DNA of 64,000 nucleotides. It comes from Branchiostoma floridae. Taxonomy: Eukaryota; Chordata; Leptocardii; Amphioxiformes; Branchiostomatidae. Each line of letters begins with the position of its first letter. The stretch's first letter is position 1. This document shows, piece by piece, positions 18,811 to 28,693 of this stretch. The DNA is taken from assembly GCF_000003815.2 (NCBI RefSeq), contig NC_049996.1:8953310-9017309 (forward strand), read 5' to 3'. A program made the position numbers and the translations under genes. The notes under the pieces were generated by a model that did not search any database, was not told the DNA's origin, and saw nothing but the letters and a program-made list of their open reading frames with translations.

Positions 18811-21334
18811 CTTAGTGTGTTTGTGTGTGTCCCGAACTGTGTGTGTTTGTAATGTATGTGTTTGCATCTATGTGTGTGTGCCTATGTTCGTGTGCATGTA
18901 CATATCATTAAATGTATTTTATTTCCTCTTTCCGGTTCTAGGAAAGAAGAGAAATCAAGAAAAAAGAGCAGGAGGAGAGAAGACAAAAGAAATTAGCGAA
19001 GAAGCTCGGGAAGACGGCCAATGGGGACGTTTTATAGCCATGTAGCTGCTGTAGTCGGAGATGTAGTCATGAAGAGAGACATGTAAATGTCACAATATGT
19101 ATAATTATTATCATTTTTCAATAAAGCTTTAACAAAAAAAACACAGGTGAGTTGATGAAGGTTAGACATCCAGGTAATAAGATACACCAAAAAGCAGTTG
19201 CTCAATATATTCAACTGGATATGATTTTAGAAATGGTCAGAAGTTTCAGACAACCATCCGGTTGATATGCAAAAGAGATCTAGTTGATCAATTCACAACT
19301 AGGATATAAAAACTCCTAAAAACTACAATACAGGTGCTGAGCACTGGGCTGATACAGACTACCATTCAGGACCTTTCCATCTTGCCCGAGACCATTGGCT
19401 CAATTCTTTCACTTGCTCATCACACACAATGAACATGTTTAATTTAAGTAAGAATAAGCAGAGCAGTAGTTTCTTACGCTAGAACATTGTGAAGGTTTAC
19501 CATTTTATTTTTGGTTGCAAATGTTACCTTTATTTAGTTTCTGGTTGCATATTTGTGATGTTTTACAAATGATGCAACAAAAACTCATGTCTCCTTCTCC
19601 AAAGGTTCTACAGGATCGCCCCGAGCTCCTGACCTTGCCTGACCCTGACCCCGGCCCTGTGTCTATCACTGATGAAATGTTGGCTCAGGTAATTAAACAG
19701 CGCAACTTTTTCATCAGAGTTAAACTGTAACTTTTAAAGGAAGGTTTTAAAGTTTAACACGTTACTTGCCACACGCAATATATATAGCACTCACCAACAA
19801 GCTTTCAGTCAGTCCTCTGATCCTTTTCGATTCAATCCATTGCTGACATCACACATTACAGGGTCGGCAGAGTATCAACGGATTAGTTCTAGGCCAAACG
19901 CCCTGCCTTTAGTTGCTGCCTTTTATATCTCGGAAGTGAAGCAACACAAAGTCCGGACAGTTCTTGAATGGGAGACTACCCAAGGATGACCGGCTGTAGC
20001 CGGACCAAAAAAGTCCACAAAATTGTCTTTCAGGAGCGACATAAAATGGGGGTCCCATGCTCAAGGACTTAGGAGGAGCCTAGACCATGTTAATCAGCCT
20101 CATTACTCAACATATTGGGTACCTACTGGCTGCAAATACTCCCGATATTTTTAGTATTATTATTGTTATCTAGGTAGGTCGTGAGTTCGATCCCCGGCCG
20201 AGTCACACCAAAGACTTAAAAAATGGTACATGCTGCTTTCTCTGCTTAGCACTCAGCATTCGGGAAAGAGTATGGAAGTTGAACACAGTCACCACTACCA
20301 GTGGACTAGCCCCCTGCTGTAGTGATTGCGTTGTGTGGCCCAGGGCTAAGGAAACAGAGATAGGCACCTCCCTATGCGCCTTTAGGTGCGGTAAGGGTTT
20401 AACTTTAACGTAACTTTAATTGTTATCTTTATCTCCTCAGTTGGTGTCGCTTGGGTTTGACCCTGAGATGTCCAGACGGGCGCTGCAGTCTTGCCAGGGG
20501 ATGGCACAGAGGGCCATCGACATGCTGCTGCAGAGCGGAGGCATTCTGCCAGAGGGCTCTCCTGCAAATGGCAGTGCCTCAACATCATCCAGCTCTTCCA
20601 CATCCTCCTCTTCTGCCACTCCATCTTCATCATCATCATCATCAGGTACTGCATTGTTGTTAGGCCAAACTAACTTCATGTTGAACCAAGCTGAGTCTAC
20701 CAGCAAAATTTGCCCCTCATAATAAAGGAAATAGCATTTTCAGAGAGTCTAGATTTCACAATTTTCCCAGGGAACATATCCCCATCCCATGCCCCCCCCC
20801 CCCCTCTACCTAGGTCGCACCTTTGACAGGATTTCCATTCAAAATCTAGGTGACGGAAAAAAATTCAGGCTGGTTAGAACACTGATATGGGTTGGGGTAG
20901 GTCGGGAGAAGTTTGAGAGTGTTCAGAAAATTCAAACGTGGCTGACCCAAAAAGCGACAGTGAAGCACCCTGACTTCGTGGCGTCCTCGTAACACTGCGG
21001 CATCAAATTTTTACTCCTTGAATGTTGGTAGTTGCTTCATCTTATTATGTAGAAAAGTGCCCACAAATTTGACTTTGATAATTGAAGTTCTACAACCCTG
21101 AATCAGGCTAATGTTTCTCAGATTGTCATCAACATTTCTTATGTCCTCCACCTTACTCCAGATGCCTCCCCAGCTAAATCTCCGGAGGAGCTCCGAAGGG
21201 AGAGGGAAGCGTACGAGGAACTTGCCTCAGATCTGGCAGACCACGAGGAAGACTACTTGGACTTGACCTTGGAAGAGGAGTCGACCTTCCTTCAAGAGTA
21301 TAGGGCGCTCCTTGAGTCAACACTGTCGTTCTGA
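6589..21334 (+). CDS. NUB1: NUB1-like NEDD8 ultimate buster, UBL and UBA domains
   Basis: NUB1 delivers NEDD8 and FAT10 conjugates to the proteasome. Exons: 6589-6711, 7238-7396, 7882-7952, 8121-8191, 14609-14767, 15245-15443, 15987-16173, 16561-16668, 17299-17451, 18942-(19034), 19605-19688, 20441-20645, 21162-21334; phases agree throughout except around 18942-19605. The protein opens MSSIHTEEVQRQL, like the NUB1 N-terminus. A ubiquitin-like domain follows in exons 3-5, then the conserved IADQTGRALQIP and LDIVWCYLCL helices. Next come UBA1 (MGFSGAEARLGLRAC), a basic coiled linker (ERREIKKKEQEERRQ), UBA3 (LVSLGFDPEMSRRAL), a poly-Ser stretch and the acidic tail DHEEDYLDLTLEEE. About 590 aa are accounted for; human NUB1 has 615. 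Most of UBA2 is missing: exon 19605 starts with what looks like its last helix (VLQDRPELL). An assembly fault near the N gap or true loss could explain this. Confidence 0.9.
8530..8590. repeat. First half of a split repeat (second half 14500-14590)
   Basis: Matches the first half of the 300-440 repeat up to GTGGCCACTTCACT. The second half resumes at about 14505 (CCGCAAACTTAAAACCAC and ACATTTTTCCATGGCAATAA). About 5.9 kb of intron 4 therefore appears to have been inserted into this repeat. Confidence 0.6.
8682..9661 (+). repeat. ~980-bp direct repeat, copy 1 (uninterrupted)
   Basis: Nearly identical to 12267-14147 once the 892-bp insertion in that copy is removed. It begins CATTTGACAAGACAGGTGG and ends TTAGACCTTAGTAAGACGC. 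At 9122-9140 it reads GCAGATGTATATGCCATAT, the empty site of that insertion. No long ORF; not TG..CA bounded, so not an obvious LTR. The part around 9235 (TCCAGTCAGAAGCTCTGAGG) belongs to a repeat also seen at 15090-15190 and 17825-17925. Confidence 0.92.
9662..12266. other. Intron 4 sequence between the two direct repeats
   Basis: No gene is supported. Fragments of a SINE are visible: a head-like piece at 11120-11185 (TTAGGGTGTTTGGCCTAGGA) and a tail at 11545-11700 (GATGGGCTCCACCTTCTAAT) matching the SINE at 63757-63978. The rest is AT-rich. Confidence 0.5.
12267..14147 (+). repeat. ~980-bp direct repeat, copy 2 (interrupted)
   Basis: Second copy of 8682-9661, lying 3.6 kb downstream in the same intron. 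It contains an 892-bp insertion at 12715-13606. Outside that insertion only scattered substitutions and small indels separate the copies, so the duplication is recent. Confidence 0.92.
12715..13606. mobile_element. 892-bp non-autonomous DNA transposon, TA target site
   Basis: Terminal inverted repeats of 24 bp with one mismatch, sharing CATTGGCATAATACCGGTC, lie at both ends. TA is present on each side (12713-12714 and 13607-13608), and the paralogous empty site at about 9130 has a single TA. A second internal ACCGGTATAAGG-type motif at 13566 makes the right end partly repeated. There is no transposase ORF. TA duplication suggests mobilisation by a Tc1/mariner-like or related transposase. Confidence 0.93.
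14304..14479. mobile_element. MITE with CAACAAGCTTTC inverted ends
   Basis: Left end CAACAAGCTTTCTGTCAATC and right end CAGATGAAAGCTTGTTG are inverted. The centre has TGCTGACGTCACGCTTTCG and GGTCACGTGACATA. Relatives are at 19795-19865 (partial), 58995-59135 in a TIE intron, and, more weakly, 36500-36580. Confidence 0.75.
15055..15195. repeat. Interspersed repeat (AGAAGCTCTGAGGAAGGTGT family)
   Basis: The segment around CAGAAGCTCTGAGGAAGGTG followed by GTGTACAAGAATTC recurs at 9230-9320, 13700-13800 and 17825-17930. All of these lie in NUB1 introns. Confidence 0.7.
15460..15860 (+). repeat. SINE-body fragment
   Basis: Contains TGGTGGATCTTTAACATG, CATTTAATGTCCTATCCGTG and GCCTTTCCCAAAGGTACAAC, all also present in the SINE at 23147-23665. 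A reverse-complement relative occupies 39480-39720. It lies within NUB1 intron 6. Confidence 0.65.
17003..17105 (+). pseudogene. Truncated copy A of the NUB1 UBA1 exon
   Basis: Preceded by an acceptor (CTGTACAG), it encodes ADAFLRQLQVDESKVTELLT and continues to ETRLYK. It then diverges from the true exon (GLRACS...) and runs into a stop at 17120-17122. It is one of three tandem units spaced 150 and 146 bp apart. It could be spliced in only with loss of the second half of UBA1. Confidence 0.85.
17153..17255 (+). pseudogene. Truncated copy B of the NUB1 UBA1 exon
   Basis: Same structure as copy A: acceptor, ADAFLRQLQVDESKLTELMT, then EPRLYK and an intron-like tail repeating TCTGAACAAA...CTTATCCCATGCT. 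The complete exon follows at 17299-17451 behind a similar acceptor (CTATACAG). The repeated unit thus covers part of the intron, the acceptor and two thirds of the exon. Confidence 0.85.
17487..17702. repeat. Palindromic element beside the assembly gap
   Basis: Arms TATCAAGCCAACAGATTCAA and ACCATCTGTTGGCTTGATA are inverted. The outer part has GGTATCCTATATC against GGATATAGGTTATCC, and it ends in ATAAAGGTGAGCTAGAG. A related start occurs at 17996-18100, running into the N gap, and a relative lies at 28482-28693. Confidence 0.75.
18101..18741. other. Assembly gap (641 N)
   Basis: Unknown bases. It lies in the NUB1 intron between the UBA1 exon and the linker exon, flanked by a palindromic repeat and a (TG)n tract (18749-18803) that probably caused the break. 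Long ORFs reported across it are artefacts. Confidence 1.
18942..19037 (+). other. NUB1 linker exon, open into a stop: possible alternative 3' end
   Basis: After the acceptor TTCTAG this reads ERREIKKKEQEERRQ...KTANGDVL and then TAG at 19035-19037. AATAAA is at 19120-19125, and an A-rich run follows. Charge and position match the linker after UBA1 in NUB1. No good donor is seen before the stop, apart from a weak GT at 19029. Either a short isoform ends here, lacking UBA3, or the donor is non-canonical. Confidence 0.6.
19925..20170 (+). mobile_element. 5S rRNA-derived SINE fragment
   Basis: Contains TATCTCGGAAGTGAAGCAA and TTCTTGAATGGGAGACTACC. These follow the box A and box C parts of the 5S rRNA internal promoter in correct order and spacing. 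The 5S-like part is degraded and continues into a body with ATAAAATGGGGGTCCCATGC; a similar body is at 45650-45845. This is the layout of SINE3-type elements. It is not a functional 5S gene. Confidence 0.72.
20172..20410 (+). mobile_element. tRNA-derived SINE, 5' truncated
   Basis: Same family as the split SINE at 961-3838. It runs from GTCGTGAGTTCGATCCCCGG through ATGGTACATGCTGCTTTCTC to a TTTAACTTTAACG tail. It is useful as the uninterrupted reference for that insertion. It lies in the NUB1 intron before the UBA3 exon. Confidence 0.85.
20680..20890. repeat. Interspersed repeat, copy of 5930-6235
   Basis: Shares CTACCAGCAAAATTTGCC and CACCTTTGACAGGAT. It includes a C13 run at about 20791. 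It lies in the last NUB1 intron. Confidence 0.65.
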
Positions 21335-22440
21335 ATACTACCAAAAATCTTAGCATGAAAGTTCATCTGTGTTGGTAAATGACATGATGACATGACTTAC
21401 AATACTTCCAGAGTAGCCAAGACAACTTAAGTCAGCAACAGAGGTGGTAACCTTGTAAGCAAAAGCATACATAAAACAACTGCCTCAAAAAATCCAGAAT
21501 AGAATTATTAAAACAGGGAGGCTGTTGTTATGTCCTTCAATGCTTGGTATAGTCAACACTGTTCACTATGCAAAGATTGTAGACTAGATACATTACGGTG
21601 TCTTTGGTTTTAAGAGCTTAAGTCTTGAAATGATAATAAATATGAATTTTATCTCATAAGTTCAGCAGTTATTATTTGTATTTTCTGCAATTTAAAGGTA
21701 GTTTGATCCAGGACGTGGTGGTTTGTGAAAACGATCTATGTGATTTTGAAACAGGAGATGATTCGATATAAATCGTACTCAAAAGGCACTTCTATGCTTA
21801 TTGTTTATTGATAAAACTCAATTTAAATTGTCAATAGTTATGTAAACAAAGTAGCTGAAACCCAGTGCAACAGTTTCTAGCTTGCAAGGTGATTTTGAAA
21901 GCATGTCTATATATACGGTCCATTAGGAGTTCGGAAATGTCACCACCTGATCCAAGGGCAAGATTAAGAGCTTAATGTAAAGTAGAATGTGAAAGACATT
22001 ATGATCAATAAGGAGTTCGAATTCTACTACATGTTAAAATGTCGCCACCTGAGCCAAGGGCTAGACGAAAAGCTTAGTGTCAATATAGAATGTGAAAATT
22101 AAGACTAAATTTATTTGTTCAAAGTACAAGTCTTTGTTAACTACACCAAATAGCAAGTAGTCTTGCCAGACTTGTTAATAGACAATCCTTGTCACATAAA
22201 ATACTGGTACTCGACCCCGACGGACATCTTTTTATCAAAGTAGAAGTAGAAGTACTCATACTATGCCGTACTGTGCGTATGCCCTAAACTGACATAAAAC
22301 GATTGAGATGCGTATGAGGTGCGTATTGTGGGGGTATAATGAACATGTCAATACGGACTGCATATAGATGTAACGTTACTTGTACAGTCACGCTCTTGTA
22401 TCTGCACCTTAAAATGCAAAGTCTGTCAAACTCCTTGGTA
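21335..22440. other. 3' flank of NUB1; short tandem duplication
   Basis: AATAAA-like signals follow the stop codon (GATAATAAATATG at about 21630), so the 3' UTR probably ends there. 21915-22100 holds two diverged ~110-bp units with GGAGTTCGxA..TGTC(A/G)CCACCTGA. The rest is without recognisable features. Confidence 0.5.
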
Positions 22441-22464
22441 GAGCACATATAGATAGATAGATAT

Positions 22465-22610
22465 CAGTCCTTTAGCGTCACGGTGGTTAACGAATGGAAC
22501 TCCCTGCCACAGGAGGTTGTAGACGCCAAGTCTGTGAATGAGTTTAAAACCAAGCTTGATAAACTGGGAGAGCGAGAAGTACACCCTGCAAGTGTGAAGA
22601 TCAGGAGCTA
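22465..22610 (+). pseudogene. Non-LTR retrotransposon RT C-terminus fragment
   Basis: Encodes VVNEWNSLPQEVVDAKSVNE followed by FKTKLDKL. This is the hallmark end of CR1/Jockey-clade reverse transcriptase ORFs, which end in 'WNSLP..VV.A.SVN.FK..LD'. The upstream RT is absent, so this is a 5'-truncated LINE copy. A following GATA-type microsatellite and a palindromic GCGTATGAGGTGCGTATTGT motif (relative at 55895-56031) flank it. Confidence 0.8.
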
Positions 22611-23146
22611 CAGGCGTCGCCTTCTTCCCGAGGATGGTATCAAATGTATCAAAGATATAGATGAAAAAATATATAGGTATACATACATAAAACTATGTAG
22701 TTACACGTACACACAACTATGTCTGCAATGAGCCTGACATTTGGTTCCTTGTGCGTACGACCACGTGAAGTCTGTCCATGTATGTGCGCTACACTGGCTA
22801 ATCATATAAGTGCGTCTGCGTTACGAAAGTTGTTCAATGAGTTAAGCCGCCGAGGAATGCTGAACCCCATGTACCAGGGCATTTTAAATTGTATCTAAGG
22901 TTATGTGTTGGATTTCCAGAACATTCTGTTTCCTTTGAACTAACTACATGTATATTTCTTTGTTCTAATGTCCTAAGTTCGAATCCGGATGTTTATCTAT
23001 GTTGCAACATTGGCCTAAGTAAAGACACTATCATTCTCCAATTTCCTACGACTCAACTGTGTACCTAGGGACGCCTTCTCAGATGGGACATTTGTATGAT
23101 ACCAGAGGTATCGACTGAATTGTTTCAGGTCCGGTTTTTCTGGACC

Positions 23147-23665
23147 GGTTTATTTATTTATTTATTTATTTATTTATTTGTTCAGCTGTTTACAAACAGC
23201 CAGGGCTGCCCAACTAGCCGTAGGCTATTGTCAAGGGCTAACCCTGAACATGTTCGCACATGTTTGCACACGACGGGTTATACCGCCCCTTACGGGTGAC
23301 ACACCCGTCCGGGTGAATGATGTAGATCACCATGTGGCTGATACGAGACAGAGGTTCGCCAGGCCTCCATCCGGGTGATTTGAAGTGAATCACCAACTCC
23401 CGACAGAAGGATTTGCACCAACGCACACCGCACCATCGCACGTGTGGGGGATCTTTAACGTGCATGGGGTATGGCTCTCCCCATACACGGGTCCTCCATT
23501 TAACGTCCTATCCGAGGGACGACTCATTTTTCACTTGAGTAAAGTGAGGAAAGTCGTGTAAAGTGCCTTTCCCAAGGGCACAAGACCGGCAACACGGCAG
23601 GCGGATTCGAACCGGCGACCTCTCGGTCACGGGCCGAATACACTACCACTGTGCTACGCGGCCCC
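23147..23665 (-). mobile_element. ~520-bp tRNA-derived SINE
   Basis: On the minus strand the head reads GCGTAGCACAGTGGTAGTGT and then GAGGTCGCCGGTTCGAATCC (Pol III boxes A and B). The tail is (TAAA)n at 23147-23180. TGGACCGGT is present on both sides (about 23140 and 23671) and is a likely target-site duplication. The SINE sits inside an ACCGGT-rich palindromic element related to 42665-42770. Confidence 0.88.
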
Positions 23666-23897
23666 ACTGTGGACCGGTCCAACCAAAAAAAAAACGGTTT
23701 TGTACCTAAATAAAATTCCAGAACAGTTTTCAAACGAGTTTTCCTAATTTACAACATCGTGCTGCAGTGTTGCTAGCCTCCACATTTTTCAAAGTGTTTT
23801 TTAACCTACTTTGAAATTCATGCATTTTTGTAAGTATTATGATGTAAGTAACGTTAGTATAAGTATATTTACAATTGAAGGGCATTTTCCCATGGTA

Positions 23898-24173
23898 TTA
23901 CAAATACAACATTGTAACTGGGAAGTTAACTTGTTGGCTAATCCAGCATTCAGTATCTTTACAGAATTTTGCTAGCTCAGAACAATCTCCAAAAAGATGA
24001 GTACTAGTCTCACTATTACAGTATAAGCATAGTTTGTTATCAAGTATTTTCCAAGCAAATACTCCTTTTTTGGGTAAGGAAGTTGTGTAAAAGTTTGAAT
24101 TGGAAAGTCCTAGCGTATAAATCGGTGGTTGTTTTATAAATGAATAAATCTGAATTTTTTTGTTACTTTTCAT
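23898..24173 (-). pseudogene. LINE 3' end with zf-RVT-like zinc motif
   Basis: Encodes TTSLPKKGVFAWKILDNKLC, then LYCNSETSTHLFGDC. This C-x2-C-x-H-C-like motif after the RT matches the C-terminal region of L1-type ORF2 ('C..C...E...HLF..C'). The remainder of ORF2 is missing. It is directly followed by another LINE fragment at 24271-24575, with which it shares the block AACTTTCCAATTCAAACTTT. Confidence 0.65.
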
Positions 24174-24270
24174 GCCATATCTAACATTTCGTTATCTGTT
24201 AAAAATGGATTAAAAAACAACTTTCCAATTCAAACTTTTACACAGCTTCCTTGCCCTTAAACAAGTCCTT

Positions 24271-24575
24271 TTAAAAAGCTAGTATAACCGGTGATAACAA
24301 ATTCCACTCTACGATAGTTCTGGAAAAGTACAAATTTTTGAACACATCAATCCTAGGTTGGTAACTCTGGTATTTGAAGGCATGACTGTTTCTTGTTCTT
24401 TTGTGAGCTGGTATTAGATACTTATCAGTTGGTACGTCCACCAGTTTATTGGTCATTTTGTACATCATGGAAAGTCTGGACATTTTCCTTCTGTCTTCAA
24501 GTGGCATCCACTGCAAATCTGTTTTCATTTTGGTAACACTAGCTAGCATCCCTGTGTAGTTGTAGCATCCCTGTT
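24271..24575 (-). pseudogene. CR1/Jockey-like LINE RT C-terminus
   Basis: Encodes LQWMPLEDRRKMSRLSMMYK, then LIPAHKRTRNSHAFKYQ and FSRTIVEWNLL. This is the conserved tail of CR1/Jockey-like reverse transcriptases (L.W..LE.RR...RL.M.YK). It belongs to a different clade from the zinc-motif fragment next to it. 5'-truncated. Confidence 0.82.
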
Positions 24576-27279
24576 GTAGTTGTTAGATACAGACAGACAA
24601 GTTCTAGGCACCTTGTTGTGCAAGTTGGGCATCATTCAATTTCAAAGCGAGGCAGAACTACTTTCGTCACCCGGCCCCCGCCACGCAGCTTGACCGTTCC
24701 AAGTGACTTGGCGACCCCGTGAGGAACAGATCGCTCCTATCAGTCGTACTCCCGTGGAGTGGAGTGCGCGTCGACTCGAAAACGCGTGTGTAAACCCAGC
24801 TAGTAACTTCTTCTTATGAACAAGGAGGTTAAAGGAGGTGATTTTTAACCTCCTTGTTATGAACAATCCAATTATTGACCTCACGTTGGGGATTGTGTTG
24901 CGATGCATGACGACGCAGTTATTACATGCTTGAAAAAAGCATGTCTTGTTTTTGGTAGGGATCTTTGTGATTCCGGACCGATATCTTTAGAACCTCTGGA
25001 TGGATTGCGGTCGCGTTTGCTATGGGGGTAGATATTGTGAGCCATTGTGCTATAGCGTGCATTAGAAGTTTGCTGCAGTTTTGTGGTTCGTTTAAAAAAA
25101 ATATTTACACCCCTTTTTTTGGCAGGAGTAAAGTGGTCCTATGGTTGACCTGGAAAATGAGGTCAGTTTGTTTAGGCTGGATGCAGCACACCCGCACCAG
25201 CTGAGTGTAATTAGTGTTTAGTTTCAGTGTCCTGCAGTCATTATGGTACCTTCTACACCTCCTAGCATCTTCTTCAAAAGTGTTACATTCATCAGGTTGT
25301 ATGCAATGTACATCTGCAAAAGTGAATGTTACCTCCATGAAAAATGGAGGTCCTGTTTTTGGTTTTTGATGTTTTGGGGTATACATGTATATCAGTTTGT
25401 TGCAGTTTTGTGGTTGTTTGAAAAATATATTAGAGCAACTGTGACCATCCCTGTCACCTCTGTATGGAATGAACCATTATATACACATAGGGATATGTGC
25501 CAGGTGCAGGTGTAACAATAGGAAATAAAAATGAAATGGTGAGGTCACTAAGAAGGTGTAGTTTTAGATCTCACCGTTTACCATAGGTACATTATATAAG
25601 AACAATGATGGAATAATTTTGCCAAACGTCAAACCATATCACCCCACGACACACCATACGCACCATCACAAAACAAAATATTTCAAGCAGGTTTGAGTTT
25701 TCAGACTCTTGTTTAATATTGTAGCCATCTTTACCACCAGTCATATGTATGTTCGTCCAAATGTCTCACGTCACTTTGCTCGGCTCCTGGACATGATAGC
25801 GACTCTTCCTCCTACGATTTGAGGCCTGTCCTTCCTGAGCTCAACTCTCCAGCTGGATACCAAAAGGTACATGTTTGTTATTTGTTTTCTTATCTGGCGC
25901 ACCTGTTAATCTCTTTCTCGGCGCCTAACCGACAATTGAAGATTGCAAACATAAGGAGGACACGATTATTTACCGTTAACGTTTCTTCCAGTTTCCCTTT
26001 AAAAAAAAAGAAGCACTAGTAGGAACAATTCAATTATGTGATTGGAAACCAATTTGGCTTTCGCCTTGCAACAAAGTCGGCCTTTTCTCCTTTATCTGCA
26101 AACGATGCATCAGTACATGATGTAGCACTTGACTGAATTTTCCGAAACATGGCGACTGCATGCATGACACTGGTAGGAAATACATTCAATGTAACTTTGC
26201 GCTAAGTGGAAAACTTGATATGAAATAACACCTTTTGACAATTAAGAGATAAATGTGAGAGAATACATATTCATGTCTTGAATGAGTCTGTATGTCGATC
26301 CTAAAGATGGCAGTCTTGTCTGAAATGTAGCTACGCGTATTTTCTTGTTTAAGTAAAAGGTTTCTGTTACATATTTTTGAGTGCAGCCACGAATGGAGAC
26401 CCGAAAAGGGGATGTGCGTCTTTTAACATATACCTCGTCGAACAAATGTACCCAAAAACTATTCATGTACATGCTTATGGTATTTAAGAATGGTCTGTGA
26501 TTTTTATTGAATCTAAAGGAGTCCTATACTCCACAAGAGGGTACTATTATATTTCAGCCATCGAATATATTGTATTCGTGATTATATTTCAACCATACCA
26601 TCTACGTGTGGTGAAATGTATTGTATTCGTAGAGTTTCTTCTTTCTTTCTGCGGTCAAATCTTCAAATCAAATCACCTCCGTCGTTCCTGGACCGAATGA
26701 CTTAAATTTGGCTCAAGGGTAGAGTGGGCCTTTTTTTTTCATATCTGTCTCTAAAATGATTTGGTAAGTTTTTTGTCATTTCTAGAAAAACAGTGTACCC
26801 TGGTATTACAACCGAATTAGCTGAAATTTGACACAGATGTGCTTTGATAATCCCCCCATATGAATTCAATAACACTTTTGATGTGCAGTACAACAAAATG
26901 CTTATTTTTGCGATATTGTGTCCATTCTTTGACGAAAAACGAACACTTTTGGCTCCTGTACCCTGGTTTTAAAACCAAATCACCTAAATTTTGGTAAAAG
27001 GGTGCACTAGATATTTATTCAAATGACACATGTATGATTTTTGGCATAAACCACTAAATGATATATATTTAGGGATTTTGTGTACTTCTCCAACGACCAT
27101 GGGGATCAATGACCTCGCGGTCGTTGACCCCCAAACCTGCAGACTACAACTGCAGACTACACCTGCAGGCCTGTATCTCTATTCAACCTAATTAGATAGG
27201 TAACCAATCACTTAGCTTAAATCAATATCCATAAAGGGGGATTTGGCAGCCAATCAGCGGGCATTTCTTTTAAATTCAT
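24576..27279. other. Intergenic, no gene seen
   Basis: Contains a perfect stem at about 24823-24865 (AACAAGGAGGTTAAAGGAGG against TAACCTCCTTGTT). Two diverged copies of a unit beginning TGTACCCTGG(T/T)(A/T)TT lie at about 26795 and 26955. The short ORFs across here have no recognisable motif. Confidence 0.5.
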
Positions 27280-27980
27280 CTTTGGACTAGTGATTATGTG
27301 AAGTCTTTCAGTGGCTGTATTTTTGGACTGGTCTATTTTGAAATTTCACGGAGGGTATGCTGAAAGAGTCCATTCTTGCACGGAGGGGGATTTTTTAAAA
27401 TTCATTTTTGAACTTTGGTGACTACTAGTTTGTTTAAGGCTTTCAGTAGGGTTATTTTTGGACTGGTCTAATGTGCAATTTTACATGGGTGTGCTAGAAG
27501 AATCTATTCTTGCACAGAGGGGGCTTTTTTAATCCATTTTTTTGGACTGGTGATTATGTCAAAGTCCTATTTTAGCTATTTTTGGACTGCTCCACTTTAC
27601 ATGGAAGAGTCCATTTTTGCACACGGAAGGGGGATTTTTTTTCGAATTCAGTTTTGTAAGTGTGATGATTCAAAATTCCATTTTTAGTGGAAGTGTTTTT
27701 AGACTGGTCTATTACACCTTTTCAGCCACAGGGACCCTTTTTTGCTAAATTCAATTTTGGATTCGGTTTCTTATCCAAAAGGCCATGTCTTCAGTGGGAG
27801 TATTTCTGGACTGGTCTATTGTGCAAATTCACATAGGGTGCACTGGAGTCCAGTCTTGCATAATAGAATATTGTAAGATTCAGTTTTGGGTTAAATCGTC
27901 ATTAGTAAAAGTGATTTTTAAATGGGCGATTTTGGAACGATCTATTGGTGCGTGGGGAGGAAGCTGACTGAAATATGATG
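27280..27980. repeat. Degenerate tandem array (TTTTTGGACTGGTCTA units)
   Basis: Six or so units of about 100-120 bp. Each has TTTTTGGACTGGTCTATTxTG, a 'cacatgggtgcactgga' part and 'tcttgcacagagggggattt'. Unit lengths drift. The last unit is the best match to 155-310 near the window start. Confidence 0.75.
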
Positions 27981-28481
27981 TATTTGCTCTCAAGCAAATG
28001 TCAGCCTTTCTAGTTTAATATTTATTTTTGGCATTCGCATAACCAGAATGTAGGCGCAGGGCTCACTTCAGACACATTAAGCCACAAACCACGGCGTTCG
28101 ACATACGTGAGTACTGGTAATTGGTAGCTGATAATGAATGGCCCATGGCGTCAGCGGAGATTCCTTTCAAGATTTTTGAATGACTTGTCTGATTACATTA
28201 CAGAGACCGTACCCTCTAGCCATAGGTGCACCAAATCTGATACAAGTGTGTGAAAACAATGGCTTTTGAAAAAAAAACTGACATTTTCGGCTCGATGAAA
28301 AGGATGGTTTACTGGTGGTTATTTGAGTACATCATAATGAGATGTGATGTATGTTTGATTGACCGTTTATAGGGAGAAAATTAAAAAAAAAGATAAGGCA
28401 CTTCTAAAGGCAGAAAATGGTATAAAAGTATGTTTAAATGGTGCAACGGCTGAGCTGTGTACTTAAACCCAGTACCTGTAA

Positions 28482-28693
28482 CGCTAGGTCACCTTTATCC
28501 GAGGGGTAATCTTTATTCGATGTCTTTAAAAACAGCACATTTCGGAGTATCAAATCTGCGGACTGTGGTTTCAAATTTGCACTATTTTCAAAATGTTCCG
28601 ATTTAAAACCACCTCTCGTCAACTTCATATCCCTAAATACGCTTTTTTATAAACAGCGGATATAGGCTACCCTCGAATAAAGGTGAACCAGCG
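28482..28693. mobile_element. Hairpin MITE
   Basis: Inverted ends GCTAGGTCACCTTTATCCGA and TCGAATAAAGGTGAACCAGC. Inner parts GGTTTCAAATTTGCA and TTTAAAACCACC are partly inverted. Related to the palindromes flanking the gap at 17487-18100. Confidence 0.7.

Noticed and set aside
18008-18852. ORFs of about 250 aa across the N run
   Set aside because: Nearly all residues are X from the gap; the rest is (TG)n.
20382-20706. Asp/Glu- and Met-rich minus-strand ORFs
   Set aside because: Antisense of the NUB1 poly-serine exon.
23590-23665. Functional tRNA on the minus strand
   Set aside because: It is the head of a ~520-bp SINE with a (TAAA)n tail and likely target-site duplication.
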